Shown: one piece after another, positions 10,693 to 22,354 of the stretch
Layout of the letters: each line of letters starts with the position of its first letter
Position numbering within the stretch: position 1 is the first letter of the stretch
From: Cycas panzhihuaensis
Lineage: Eukaryota; Cycadophyta
Length of the DNA stretch: 64,000 bases
Assembly (NCBI GenBank): GCA_023213395.1
Contig: CM041465.1
Coordinates: 222,773,741 to 222,837,740 of the forward strand
Reading direction: 5' to 3'
Made by a program: the position numbers and the translations under genes
The notes under the pieces: model-generated
What the model was told of the DNA's origin: nothing
Seen by the model: only the letters and a program-made list of their open reading frames with translations
The model's database searches: none

Positions 10693-11039
10693 TGAAAAGA
10701 GTGGATGTATCCTTCATCTCCATGCACTAAACACAAAGGCAAACATGGGAGCAAGAGAGACTTGAGAGAAAGAAAGTAGCTCTCACAAAATGGAGAGGTA
10801 AGAATGAATCTCCTCCATTGAGCTTTTACTTTTATATTGAGAGAGGGAGCATTAGAGTTAGGTGAAATGAAATTACACATAATGCACATAAAAGTGCATT
10901 TCACTTAAGTGATCTAATTTAAAGTTCACTTAATACCCTTTTTAGAAATAATCAACTAATATAATGACCTTGTGACATTAACCCTTTTCACATATATTTC
11001 ACATTTGCTACTTAAAAAGTATGTGCCTGACTCTAAACA
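10693..11039 (-). repeat. Putative 5' LTR of Copia-2
   Basis: Runs from TGAAAAGAG beside the primer site to CTCTAAACA, after which gypsy coding sequence resumes. Similarity to 6118-6658 is limited to islands, and it is about 190 bp shorter. Being the pair of that LTR is therefore plausible, not proven. Confidence 0.5.
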
Positions 11040-11275
11040 TATTTTTGATTGAATTGCCATTCATCCAGGACTAGTGTTAGAATTCAAGGAAGAACCACTA
11101 CAAATTCTAAAACACCAAAAGAAGAAATTACAGAATAGAACAATCAAACAAGTATATGGAAGCATTTAACTCCAATAGAAATTACATGGGAGTTAGAGGA
11201 AGAGATGCAATAGCAATACCCCGACATGTTTGCAGAAAAGAGTCACATCAAGGTCGATGCTTTTGATAAGGGGAG
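11040..11275 (+). pseudogene. Gypsy-1 tail with chromodomain-like segment
   Basis: One frame reads LVLEFKEEPLQILKHQ then LQNRTIKQVYG, and the adjacent frame continues HLTPIEITWELEEEMQ, a stop, and YPDMF. This is the end of a plant chromovirus polyprotein, where a chromodomain-like module directs integration to chromatin. The W of the usual V-x-W-K motif is only read after a frame change. It belongs with the RT fragment ending at 6117. Confidence 0.65.
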
Positions 11276-13803
11276 AGGGATGCAATAGCCCGACCTAAGC
11301 ATAGTATAGCTCGGCCCTAGCTATAGTAGAACAGGTTGTGCAATGGAGTTCTATTATATGTATTTTTGGTTATTGGAAATTCTATTGTTTTATTTTCCTG
11401 AATGTATGTTTGTCTCTATAATTTATTATGTAACATCTTGCTTTTAAGATGGAAGCTTTTTCCACCCTCTATCAGGTGTTTCAAGATGCACCATTTTGTT
11501 GATAAGTTTGGTGGACTTAGAATAGATGTAATTGTACAAGTAAATAACAATTATGATAGTGTGAACAACACATTGTTTCTTTTGTAAACTCAATAAATTG
11601 TAGCGTTCCCAATTTAATAAGGAGGCAAATTGCTCAAAAGACAAAATATATGGGAGAGCACGTGCTCTAAATGAGGGAGGAATAAGGGGTAATTAGTCTG
11701 GGGAAATTTTGATTGTAGGTCAGTTCTTATGAGAATTCCAAATTACTATAGCTTCACCAATTAACACATCACCAAGGACAAAGTTTGCAACAAGTCTTTG
11801 ATAGTATGAATCAATGAGGAAAAAGCTTGCGGAGTATATGAACTTCGTAAATTAATGCTTTGCCATGAAACAAATTTTTGAACAAATCCACGATGGTCAA
11901 TTTCAGCGAGGGAGGAGTCCATGAATGAAGGGTTTGGCAAGTTAGCTCTTCGCAGAAGTTGTCTTGCTAGAGGAAAGTGTCAAAAGGATGGATAGCCACA
12001 AAACGTATATCCACAAGGAAGGAGGCATGGAAAGAGCAGAGACCATTGGATCTTTGGATGCATGGTAGCATCTTGAGAAGTTCACAATGAGGCTTATCCC
12101 TTGCTTAGGCTACAAGGAGAATGTTGGAGATCGAGTGAAGGCACTGAGTATTCACAAAAAAGGCATCAGGCACATAGAGTTGGCCCACATTCTAATTTGA
12201 GCACGTGGGATTATAAGTCACAAGATGACAATGTCAAATGGTACGAGGATGAACATCAACCATGTAATAAGAAAGATACATGTTGACATCTCACACATCT
12301 AAGCTTTGCACTTGCGGTGAGATCTTATGACGAAGAGGTCAAGGAAGTCGCAAGTGCGCAAGGCCTCGAAGTGGCAAAGTGATAAGTATACAAGCACGCA
12401 AAATTGGGAGATATGAGAAGTCTGTGAAATGTTGATTTTGCAAAGCAGCTGGTTGGTAAATTCGTGAATTGTGAAGAATGGAACCTCGAGGATAATGCCA
12501 CACAAACATGATACAATTAGCTTAGTACGTGACCATTATGCATGTTCCACCCCTCTGGTGGAAGTTCTCTGAAAGTACTACCAGCGTACGCATGATAATT
12601 GGGTCCCCAACAATGTGCAAGAATGGAAAACAGGAGAGCATCTGAATAGCACAAGAGTTATGCACAAAGATTATCTTGGATCTTGGGAAAGAAAATAAAA
12701 AAAGAAATGAACTCCTCAAGACTGGAGACTTAAGGGGGTAGAAGATAAATAGGGAGACAAAGAGAAATGAATGCACACAGAGAGTCATGAAAGATAGAAG
12801 GGTTACTTTGAGTGAATGTTAGGTGAGGTAGAGTATCCTAGAAGTGAATTCTAGAGGGAATGATTCTTGAAGGATCATCTCCTTTTCCATCATCCAATGA
12901 AGGCTCTGATCTGGTTGGGATTACAAGTGTATGTGCAAACTACTCGCTTAATCTAATGTGATTATTCTATTATGGCTAAGATCATAATGTTGATGTGAGG
13001 AAGTAGAATTGATTGTAGTCCCCTTTCCATGGGTTTGGTGAGGAACTGGGGTTGGCTATGGTCCCCTTCCTTGAGGAAGTAGGGTTTATTACAATCCTCG
13101 TACCTCTATGTTTGTGTAAGGAAGTAGGGTTGATTACAATTTCCTTTCCTTGTTTGCATGGTATGCGACATGCATGAGCACAGTCTAGTAGTCCCAATAG
13201 ATTAACTCAGCAAGAAGCTACATGTGGGGTAATTTTGGATTGGTGTATGAAAATCATATTTGTATCGTAGCTTGAGACACAATTGATGCATTTTTAATGA
13301 TCCCATGTTTCTTAGGTTGAGTGTTAAATTATTAGTACTCCAACATTCAAATCATCCACTTCAACTTGGGGGCAAATTCCCTATGGATTTTTAAATGGTT
13401 GGACAATAAATCCTTATGAGCAATCTAGTTGCATATATATCAGAGCTTGGTGTATGAAAATTTGTGCGCATAAATGTGTATGAAATGGCAAATGTTTACG
13501 TGAGATCTATTTCTTAATGTGGTTGGTTAATTGAAACTTTATTTGTGCAAATACCCTTGAACGCACCTGTGTCCAACTAGACTAACAATATCTTTTGGAC
13601 ATTTCCATTGTATTGTTTTAACTCTAATGATTTGAGCTTCATGCACTCTTATAGGTTAGGTCAACCAATGTAAGCCTTTGTTAAGGAAATTATGACAATT
13701 CTAATTGACACCAACGAAGAGGGGTCACGAATTCTTGGGCCCATAGAGATGGAGTGTAACGAGATCAATCCATTGGAGCTTCAGAACCTCTGCTTAATGG
13801 TGC
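11276..13803. other. Unassigned repeat-like DNA
   Basis: A purine-rich stretch at 11261-11271 (ggggagaggga) could be the Gypsy-1 polypurine tract, so its 3' LTR may start here, but no partner LTR is present to test this. The rest shows no coding domain in any frame. It contains the minisatellite at 12997-13160. Confidence 0.4.
12997..13160. repeat. Four-unit imperfect minisatellite
   Basis: Units begin near 12997, 13039, 13073 and 13117. Each contains a form of gaggaagtagggttgatta followed by a pyrimidine block such as ccccttcc. Spacing is 42, 34 and 44 bp. Confidence 0.7.
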
Positions 13804-13808
13804 CAAAT

Positions 13809-14200
13809 TGTTACACAATTGATCGCTAACCGTGAAGAGTGACTGTCAACATAAGTGATCAAGCAACCTAATGATTAGTGCTAGCCATCAACTTTTGTGC
13901 ACGGGCCATCTACTCTACTAATATGATTGCAAGCCACTTCTCCCTCCAATATAATTCTATGTAAAGCGGCCATCATTGCCTATTTAAAGCCCAGGAAATA
14001 TGCATGGATGTAATGTTGAAATAATATTAAGAGATCGTACTATTATATATTTGATGCCCATTCAATATTCAAATCTGTGTTCATTTTTGCTTTTTGTTTA
14101 CTCTTTGTGCTAAATTTAGATGATCTCAATTATTCTCTTATGCCCTTTGAGCTACTAAAATTGTTGTTGTGCAAGGAATACTTCGAAAAGTTATGCTCCA
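13809..14200 (+). repeat. 5' LTR of Gypsy-2
   Basis: Begins TGTTACACAATTG and ends TTATGCTCCA. A TATA-like box (cctatttaaagc) lies at about 13979-13990. Clear full-length similarity to 19346-19735. Confidence 0.92.
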
Positions 14201-14202
14201 AG

Positions 14203-14214
14203 TGGTACCAGAGC
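14203..14214 (+). other. Primer-binding site of Gypsy-2
   Basis: tggtaccagagc, one change from the initiator tRNA-Met site, two bases after the LTR end. Confidence 0.85.
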
Positions 14215-15681
14215 TACGTTGAGGATCCATCCAAGAAGTTGATCAACAAGAGGAGCAAAAAATCAAGAATTTTTTTCCCCCTTGGTGAAGTTTCGGAAAC
14301 CCTCTCCCTTTTTCAATTTTTTCAATTTTTGTGGTGTTATTATTTTTCAAAAAGTCTGTAATTAAGCTACAAATAGGCAACAAGTCCCTCCTTCCCATAT
14401 CCCCTAGTTGTAAGTAGAGACCCTGTACTGGGGGTCTTTAGAAGTCACAGGGATCTGTCATTTTAGGCCAAGTGTACGCGAGTATACGCCCATGCGTGAA
14501 GCGAAACAAATAATACTACTTATGCAAGCCTTAAATAGAACTTAGCTATGAGATTGAGCCTCCACATACCTTCGAGTATATCAAAGGACATCTTTAGGTT
14601 CCCTTCCCTTACCTAGTTGTAGGAAAACTATCAATTGCCTATTTTTTGTAGTGCATTGGTTAACGATTAGTGCTAAGAAGCTACCCTTCCTAAACACCTC
14701 TGCATGGCTTTCGCGGTTACAAGTATAAACGCCCTACATAGTTAGTGCCCTAAGATATTGAGCCAAGTAAGTAACAACAGAGAAGTTCATTGAAGGGCCT
14801 ACAGAATCAGGTAATCCTTTGTCAAAATTAGTAGGTTGCCCTTTACATCAAATATTGTTGTACTTTCGTAAGATAATCTAGAATTGTTGTATTTCTGCAA
14901 AATAATACAACCCATTGGCACCATTGAACATTTGAAAAGAATCAACGCTGCCATATACCCCTGCATTATAAAATAACACTGAAAATTACAGTATCAGCAG
15001 AATGACACCACCAACCTGTATCACAAACACAACAACACGACAAACACCAACCTGCAGTACAGAGACAACAACAAAACATCTAAAGGTTTCCTATCCAAAC
15101 CTTCAACTCAATTTCTGATCCTCCTAATCTTTTAATCCAGAGACCACCCTCTAAAAAAAGAAAAAGAAAAAAGGAGAAAAGGCCCCCACCTGGTCCCCAG
15201 GGTCACTTCAGGAAATACTTGTTCGATTTGGACAAAACCTACACCAATAGACTCAAGACAAAAAACAAAGTATTAGGCCAAAATTTTCACCTAGTTATAT
15301 ATACATCTTATTTTAATCAGTACATTATGCTGATCATGTTGAGCTAAGTCAATCTCAACCCTTTCTTCTAGCAAAAAACAAGGGGATCCCATTGGCCCAA
15401 AAATCACACAATCTCACCTATGCCATTTTGAAGGGCTCTTTGCACTCATTGTGATGTACTGAGTGGTATTGTTACATAATTTTCACCCCGTCCATGCATA
15501 TTTGTACTCTGGAGGTGAAAGTTATAGGCACCACCCCCCACCCTTCTATATTAGTCCCACCTCTTGGATTTTGTTCTTCCTCTCTTATCCCTTTTCTTAG
15601 CAACCCTTTCTTCTCCCCTTCACCCCTCTTCTCTACATCCCTCCTTCACAACAATTCACAGCAGTGACAAATACAAATACA
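14215..15681 (+). other. Gypsy-2 leader
   Basis: A 1.47-kb untranslated region between primer site and gag. No domains were seen. A pyrimidine-rich run at 15540-15660 precedes the gag start. Confidence 0.6.
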
Positions 15682-16690
15682 ATGGCCCACACACGAGCTG
15701 AAAAGATCCAAGCACTCAAAGCACAAGCCAATGACATAAACACCAATGTGACACAATCAAAAGGCAACTTGTCTTAAAAAATTGCCAATCTCAACAATAG
15801 CCTCACATCCATGGACAACAATTTCACAACACAGATGGCACATGTCACCACAAAGGTCGCCAAACTTTCAACAACTACAGCCAACATACCCTCTCCCTCG
15901 AACTCAACAGACGAAACACCTCCACCAATACCCTCATCGCCAACACCAAGGCAACATCCATGGCACCATAAGATCAATATACCCACATTTGATCCCGATC
16001 TTAACAAGGACTTTGTTAGAAGCTAGATCAACAAACTTGAGTCATACTTTGCCCTCAGCCTGATGGCCCTGGACGAGCAATTGAACTTTGCTTCCATCCA
16101 CCTAGAAGGCAAGGCCCACTATTGGTTACGTTGGTGGTAGAAAGAAAACCATGTTTAAACATGGGCCCTCTTCTACAAGAATTTCTTTGAACAATACGAG
16201 GACACCTAGAATCAATTGTTCTTTAGCCAACTCACTCAACTAAAGCAAATTTTCTTGATTGAAATTCATACATAAGAGTTTCAAATGCTCCTTAACAGAG
16301 TTTCCCAATAGCTCGACCATGTAACTCTCATTGAAATATACACAGTAGAACTGAAGGAGTGCATTCAAATGCACCTGAAGACACTTACCCTTCCAACTCT
16401 TTGAGATGCCATTACCATGGCCAAGTCAATAGAAGCAGAATTTTCAATAGAATGCCAACCCAACTTTTGATGGGATTCTAATTGATACCAACGCCCACGA
16501 TTTGTAGAACAGTAGCCACAACCACGAGAGTTCAACCAACAACCACCGTCCACAACCACACTTTCTTCGGATCTAGTCCATGTTCCTCATGACAAAGCAA
16601 ACAAGAGGATGAAAGCCAGCCTTTATATGAAATGCTCGAAGAAATGAACCCTTGGTCATAATAGAGTGTGTAAAGAAAAAAAGATGAGAT
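15682..16690 (+). pseudogene. Gypsy-2 gag remnant
   Basis: The start at 15682 gives MAHTRAEKIQALKAQ, a coiled-coil-like N terminus, then a Pro/Thr/Ser linker (PPPIPSSPTPRQ). The retrotransposon gag core follows: INIPTFDPDLNKDFV, LEGKAHYWLRWW and YKNFFEQYED (about 15970-16210). A Gln-rich tail and a broken zinc knuckle (CSKK, then after a frame change GHNRVCK, about 16638-16676) come last. Single-base stops are frequent. Confidence 0.8.
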
Positions 16691-17518
16691 TGAAAGTATT
16701 ACAACTGAACTCATGGATACGGGAGTTATACAACCCAGCAAAAGTCCCTATGTAGCCCCAATTGTCCTAGTGCAGAAAAAAGATGGTTCATTCCACTTGT
16801 GTGTGGACTATAGGGAACTTAACAAGATTACAATTAAGAATAAATTTACCACACCTAGGATTGATGATATGCTTAATGAAATCTATAGTGCCACTATACT
16901 TCTAAACTCGACCTTCAATCTGGCTATTACTAGATACCTATCGCCCCAAAGGATCGCCATAAAACTGCTTTCCACACACATCATTGCCACTTTCAGTTTC
17001 CATGCCTTTTGGGCTTTGTAATGCCCTTTCCACTTTTCAAGCCTTCATGAATAGGATATTTGCCCCATACCTATGTAAGTTTGTCATTGTTTTTTTTTCA
17101 TGACATGCTTGTCTATAGCTCTGGCATACACCTCCACCTCGAGCATTTGGAAAAGGTTCTCCAAATCCTTGCTCAACAAAAGCATTATGCCAAGCTATTA
17201 AAGTGCAAATTTGGCAAGACAGAGTTGCAATACCTAGGCCACATCATTTCAATCGAAAGCATCTGAGTTGACCCAAACAAAATCTCCACTATCAAATCCT
17301 GGCCTACACCCAAAAACTTAATGCACCTTTGTGCCTTCCTTGGTCTTACAGGGTTTTATAGAAGGTTGGTCCACAACTATGCTTCTATTACTAGCCCGCC
17401 GACTAATTTGCTCTGCGAAAACTCCTTCCAATGGTCTCCAGTCGCTGAGGATGCATTCCACCACCTCAAAGCCATAATGACCTTGACCCCAGTACTTGCC
17501 ACTCTAGAATTTTTTTAA
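16691..17518 (+). pseudogene. Gypsy-2 reverse transcriptase remnant, active site lost
   Basis: Starts in the middle of the RT N-terminal region (MDTGVIQPSKSPYVAPIVLV, 16713 on). LCVDYRELNKITIKNK is kept. The catalytic FVDD position reads FHDM (about 17096-17107), so both acidic residues are not preserved. LGHIISIESI and FLGLTGFYRRLVHNYA follow. Gag is joined to RT with no protease between them: a deletion lies near 16690-16712. Frame changes occur near 16910, 17020 and 17266. Confidence 0.85.
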
Positions 17519-17905
17519 CCATTCCAACTAAAGTCTAACGCTTTAGGATTCAGATTAGGAGTTGTGCTTATGCAAAACTTCCATCTAATTGCCTTCGAAA
17601 GTCATAAGTTAAAGGACCATGAATGTCATTTATCCACCTTCCAAGAGGAGATAAAGGCCATTCTACATGCAGTTGACAAGTGGCAACAATATCTCCTATG
17701 ACCAACATTCACCATCCTTATAGATCATCATAGCCTTTGGATCCTCCTCGATCAACCAGTCCTATCGAAGGAACAAGCTAAATGGCTTAATCGCCTATAG
17801 GTATGACTTTACCATAACATATAAAAAGGGGAATAGCAATGTTGTTGCTGATGCACTCTCACAACCACCCCTCGAACCCACGATTCAGGCAATCTCTTGA
17901 CCCGA
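17519..17905 (+). pseudogene. Gypsy-2 RNase H remnant
   Basis: LKSNALGFRLGVVLMQ (about 17529-17576) corresponds to the E-T-D-A-S-x-G start, with the first catalytic Asp replaced by Asn. IDHHSLWILLDQP and the closing NVVADALSQPP (about 17840-17872) match the gypsy RNase H end before integrase. Confidence 0.8.
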
Positions 17906-17989
17906 AACCACATGGCTTATGGACTTGGTAAATGCCAACAAATCTCAGCCAAATTATGACCAATGGTCGGCAAAACTCCTCACCCAAAA

Positions 17990-18780
17990 GGACTAGTCCT
18001 TTCACATAGACCTCCTAATGTATAAAAATTGCATTTTTGAATACTCTACTTCCCCTTTCATTTCCCAAATCCTATCTAAATACCACTCCTCCCCTCTTGG
18101 CGGTCACTCAGGTTTTGATAAAACCTACTGAGACATCTACTCTGATATCTACTAGTTGCATATGAAGACAATAATCCTTACATTTGTAATAGAATGCCTC
18201 ACATGCCAACAAAACAAAATCGATACAAGGGCCCAATCAAGGTTGCTCCAACCCTTGCATATTCGCCATGGCAAATGGCAAGACATTGCTATGGACTTTA
18301 TCATGAAGCTCTCATTATCTGTTAGGTTTGACTCCATCTAGGTCATCATCAACGGACTAATAAAGTATGCACACTTTCTACCAGTACACATCTCTTATAA
18401 GGTTGTTCACCTTGCAGACACATACATCCAATCTATCTTTCACCTCCATGGATTCCCTTCAACAATTGTATGTGACTGAGATCCCAAGTTCACTAGCTTA
18501 TTTTGGCAGGAACTTTTTCGTGCCTCGGGCACCTCATTTAATATGAGCTCGGCATATCATCCTCAAACTGACGGGCAATCTCAGGTTCTCAACAAAACTT
18601 TAGAAACATATCTCCATTGCTTTGCCTCAGAACACCAAAGTAAATGGTCATCTTAGCTTATGCTTGCTAAGCACTAGTATAACTCCTCCCACCACCCTAC
18701 CATTGGTATGTCCCCTTTCATGGCCCTATGTGGTTACCCCCCACCCTCTCATCACACCTTAGTAACCAACATTTAAACAA
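17990..18780 (+). pseudogene. Gypsy-2 integrase remnant
   Basis: The zinc domain shows H-x3-H as SPLGGHSGFDKTY and later CLTCQQNK (about 18196-18220). The core carries MDFIMKLSLS (first Asp), VCDxDPKFTSLFW (second Asp, preceded by a stop) and MSSAYHPQTDGQSQVLNK (third acidic position, where Gln-Val follows the conserved DGQ). The DDE core is recognisable but broken by at least five stops. Confidence 0.85.
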
Positions 18781-18879
18781 CCACTGTCCAACAAAAATTA
18801 GAAGACATGGATAAAATCTTACACCCTTAAGCAGAACCTAGCTTTGGCCTAAAGTCATATGAAATAATTGACCGACTGC

Positions 18880-19320
18880 CACTGTTCTAACTGAGAGTTT
18901 GTAATAGGTGACATGGGGTTCCTTCAACTTCAATCATACAAGCAGCAATCCCTCTACAATAATAAAAATCATAAGCTTAACCCCTACTACTATGGCCCTT
19001 ACAAAGTTCTTTAAAGGATTGGACAAATTACCAATGCCCTTGAGCTCCCACTTGATACCAAAATACACAATGTTTTTCATGTCTCCTGTTTGAAAAAGTA
19101 TCTTGGCAAAAGGATTGCTCCCCAGACTACCCTACCCATTCTAGATGAAGAATAGATCCTCAAGGTCCCTCAAGATCACATCTTGGCTACAACGCAACGC
19201 CGTCTGTGTAATTGGACCATCTTTGAGTATTTAGTACAGTGAGTTGACTATGATCCAGAAGAGGCAACACGAGAATTAGTAGAGTTTGTCAATTAGTATC
19301 TACATCTTCATTGCTTCATG
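18880..19320 (+). pseudogene. Gypsy-2 integrase tail and chromodomain
   Basis: Reads LQSYKQQS, YYYGPYKVL, IHNVFHVSCLKKYLGKRIAPQ and then the chromodomain TIFEYLVQ, a stop where W is usual, and DYDPEEATRELVEFVN (about 19216-19297). This module is diagnostic of the chromovirus branch and is thought to bind modified histones. The tryptophan-to-stop change inactivates it. Confidence 0.82.
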
Positions 19321-19345
19321 GACTCAACATCTTAAGGAGGGGACC

Positions 19346-19735
19346 TATTACATGATTGATTGCTAACCGTGGAGAGTGACTACCAACACAGGCGATCAAC
19401 AACCTGATGGATAATGTTGGCCATTAACTTTTGTGCACAGGCCGTCTAGCCCATCAATAGGATTGCAGGTCGCTTCTCACTCCAATAAGATTCTATGTAA
19501 AGCGGCCATCATTGCCTATTTAAGGCCCAAGAAATATACATGGATGTGATGTTGAAAAATATCAAGAGATCATACTATTGTACGTTTGGTACCCATTCGA
19601 TGTTCAAATCTGTGTTCATTTCTGCTTTTTGTTTATTCTTTGTGCTAAATTTGGATGACCTCAATTATTTTCTTATGCCCTTTAAGCTACTCAAATTGTT
19701 GTTGTGCAAGGCATATTTGGTAAAGTTATGCTCCA
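19346..19735 (+). repeat. 3' LTR of Gypsy-2
   Basis: Preceded by the purine tract aaggagggga (19334-19343). It starts TATTACATG where the 5' copy has TGTTACACA, so the terminal G has mutated. Ends ATGCTCCA, followed by the CAAAT duplication. Confidence 0.92.
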
Positions 19736-19789
19736 CAAATAAGGGCTAGAACTTTATCCCAAAAATCTTAGGTGGCATGAATCCATCTC

Positions 19790-20700
19790 CTATCTTCTTG
19801 TGAGTTTGAATCAAAAAGTTGTTTCTAATTTTGATATTGAGGTGTATTCCAAAACCTTAATTGCTTATTTTATGGATCATTCTCCACCTAACTCTATCTT
19901 GAGACAATATATTAGGGATACCTAAGAGGCTTTTAGTAGGAATGTCTATCCCATTCAAAATCTAACCAAAGGGTTTTATTCCTTCATATTTGAACCCCCG
20001 CTACCTTTGAGCAAATGCTCCAAAGAGGCCCCTAGATATGTTGTCGTGACATGGTGATTTTCAACCATAGGAGGTCCAACTTTTTGGTCAACAATGTTGT
20101 TGCATTCAAGTGTTTCATGTAGATCAAATTCCCAAGGCTGCCTTCTTTGTCAAAACCTCATAAGGAATTATACCCTCATCCTCATATTCAAGTATGTTCA
20201 AAAATCGATCTATCAAAGGAGTTGCAAGAATTTGTCTCCACCCACTATCATTAAGAGTCTTTTGCCTAGAGAGTTGGTTATCTTAATGTTTTGAATGCAG
20301 GCCTCCATTATCACTTAAGGGAGCATCACATAAAGGACTGCCCACTTCTTCAAAGCAACACAAAGGACTCTAAACCGCCCCCCAAGCCCTCATAGGAGTT
20401 GGTCGTCAAATATAACTGGCTAGGTAGAAGTCCATAGTAAAAGGTCCTAGGCCAAAGCAAACAAGCCCAAACTCCCAAAGAACATACGCAAGGCCCACCT
20501 AAAACTTGCCACAATGCCCACTATGCATGGGAAGCAAGTAGCCAAACCAACCAAAAGCTCAAGCAAGAAGCCCCCAACAAAACAAGTTAAGGATTAATCC
20601 TTTTTGTTGATAATAGAAAAGCCATTATCGTCATTTGACATGCCCAATTTGCAAAAGGGGAAAACCAAAGTAGAAGAGCCCAAGGTTGATAATACATTGC
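19790..20700 (+). pseudogene. LINE ORF1 remnant
   Basis: Shows the plant LINE ORF1 (DUF4283-type) segment: DIEVYSKTLIAYFMDHSPP, RQYIRDT, then AFSRNVYPIQNLTKGFYSFI. A C-terminal nucleic-acid-binding part follows, with EHHIKDCPLLQSN (about 20307-20345) where a zinc knuckle ends; its leading cysteines are not in frame. A Lys/Pro-rich tail comes last. ORF1 proteins bind LINE RNA. Many stops and frame changes. Confidence 0.65.
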
Positions 20701-20759
20701 TCAAATAGTTTGATTCCTAGATCAAGCAATAGAAGGGCTATCAAACGGCTTTGAAATTT

Positions 20760-21680
20760 TATCCTCCATCTCAACCAAAGAGGGGTAAAGATTGATATAA
20801 AAGAGTTGTTTTATGCTTTACATCACCAGCTAAAATGTGAGGGTTTCACAAACCCATGCAAAAGAAGCATGGTTAGGAGAGAATCTATCACTTGTTCAAA
20901 TAGCTAAATATATTATATCTACAAGAAGTGAAGTGTGCTAATACCAGCTTCAAATTTTCCCTAATGCACATATGGCAATATTACATTGTTTTCTTTAAGC
21001 ATAGTGAAGGAAAAGGGGCAGTGGTGTTTACTTTAAAACCAAGCCTAAAATAAAAAGTCATCAATTGTAGTTCTAACCCTAAACACAAGTATGCATGCTT
21101 GCTACTCCATTGCAATAGCCTTATTGTGGGTATTATTAATGGTCATGCTCCCAATCAACCCATCAATAGGGCTAGGATGCGGATGTGGTTGTCCCATAGC
21201 TTCCTTGAAGCCTCTTGGGTGATCTGCGATGACTTTGACATGGTAGAGTCCTATAAGGATAAGATGGATGGTCATGGGTTGAGGTGACACCATGGAGGAA
21301 AACTTGTCTAGTTGGACAAAAAGACAAAATTCAACTTCTATAACTCAAATGCCAAACAAAAGGTAGGTAGGACATGATCTTTGGTTCGCATGGCCCAACT
21401 TTCATCACAAGCGCAATCACATCTTCAAGAGACTAGATAAAGCGATGTTGACAAATGATCACAACTTCAAATTTCCTTCAGCAGAAATAAGACCTATCTA
21501 AGTGATTATTAATGCCGCTCTCTCTAATCAATATTCAATCTCATTTGCCCTAGGTTGGGGAGTGATGAGGACAATGATGCACAAATTTCCATTCAAGCTT
21601 AATGTCTTGCACATGTCCAACCAAACCTAGCTACAAAGCATTAGGCATATCTAAAAACTCTCCCCTCAAGCTAAGGCCAA
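20760..21680 (+). pseudogene. LINE ORF2 endonuclease remnant
   Basis: Apurinic-type endonuclease that would nick the target DNA. Landmarks: LIVGIINGHAPNQPINRARM (about 21121-21180, where active copies read N-x-Y-A-P), then WVICDDFDMVE (about 21217-21249, matching G-D-F-N-M-V), DGHG, and FKRLDKAMLTNDH (about 21427-21465). The G-D-F-N motif has become D-D-F-D. The N-terminal third is only faintly visible. Confidence 0.75.
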
Positions 21681-21681
21681 C

Positions 21682-22354
21682 ATGGGTCGGATAGTGTGGT
21701 GGAAAGAAGCTTTGTCCAAGACTATGGCATTTCTCAAGCGGTATGGGAAGCAAGTCACCTTTATTAGAAGGAAATTGAATAGGGAAAGAGCCAAAGAGTT
21801 GGTCACTACTAAGAGCTTGCTCGAGGAGAAACCTTTTGATATGGCCCTACAAACTAAGGTTGCAAAGGCTACTCATGAGCTAAGGGTTTATAAGCTCAGG
21901 AGAGAAAATGAGGCACAAATTAGGGCTAGACTCCACTGTATTGAGGAAGGAGATAAATTCTCCATTTTTTTCTTCCAAGCACTTAAGCACAAACAAATGA
22001 CAAAATATGTCTCCAACCTCAAGACTGAACATGGCAAAATTACTAATAAAGAGGAAATTGCTAAGGAGTTTACCAATCACTATGCAAGGGTATTCCAAAC
22101 TCAAATCCCCACATATGTCTTTGCAGCTACTTTGCAAGAATGTCTAAAAATGGTGCCATTCAAACTCCAACAAAAGTCAAGGCGAGAGTATAAAGCTCCT
22201 ATTAGGCTGGAGGAACTTACTAACACCATTTATGAAATGGGCAATGAGAAATGCCCTAGAGTGGATGGCTTTCCCTATGAATCCTAGAAGAATACCTATT
22301 TCACTCTACATAAGTCCCTTTTAACATCGGCCAAGTCTCATGCCTTATCTTGTT
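21682..22354 (+). pseudogene. LINE ORF2 linker and start of reverse transcriptase
   Basis: A 201-codon open stretch (21682-22287) is the Lys/Arg-rich connector of plant L1 ORF2. It includes the landmark HCIEEGDKFSIFFFQALK (S-R-x-x-W-L-x-x-G-D-x-N-T-x-F-F-x type, about 21937-21990) and ends with NEKCPRVDGFPYES, the P-G-P-D-G-F RT motif with the second P and a G changed. After a stop it runs to 22354, where insertion X begins. Confidence 0.82.

Larger units (their letters stand above)
6118..11039 (-). mobile_element. Copia-2: internally deleted copia element inside Gypsy-1
   Basis: Read right to left: putative 5' LTR (10693-11039), primer site (complement of gatacca at 10684-10690), long leader, gag (8666 to 7508), protease, the start of integrase, then an abrupt jump into the last part of RNase H, a purine tract and the 3' LTR (6658 to 6118). 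Reverse transcriptase and most of integrase are deleted. The two LTRs are only weakly alike (shared islands such as gg.tgta.ccttca and cacttaagtgat). The flanks caagt and tattt do not match, so a simple single insertion is not supported. Confidence 0.65.
13809..19735 (+). mobile_element. Gypsy-2: chromovirus with LTRs and perfect target duplication
   Basis: LTRs of 392 and 390 bp (13809-14200, 19346-19735), an initiator-Met-type primer site, gag, RT, RNase H, integrase and a chromodomain in gypsy order. The flanking 5 bp are CAAAT on both sides (13804-13808 and 19736-19740). The element is 5.9 kb. Protease is deleted and many stops are present. Its right flank leads directly into LINE ORF1 sequence, so it probably landed in or next to the LINE 5' part. 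Confidence 0.93.

Noticed and set aside
12101-12788. Short ORFs at 12101-12286 and 12788-12299 as host exons.
   Set aside because: No splice-flanked coding pattern or known domain. Ordinary open stretches in unassigned DNA.
14077-19749. Similar hydrophobic ORFs at 14077-14361 and 19540-19749.
   Set aside because: Both are inside the two LTRs of Gypsy-2. The repetition is the LTR pair, not a membrane protein gene.
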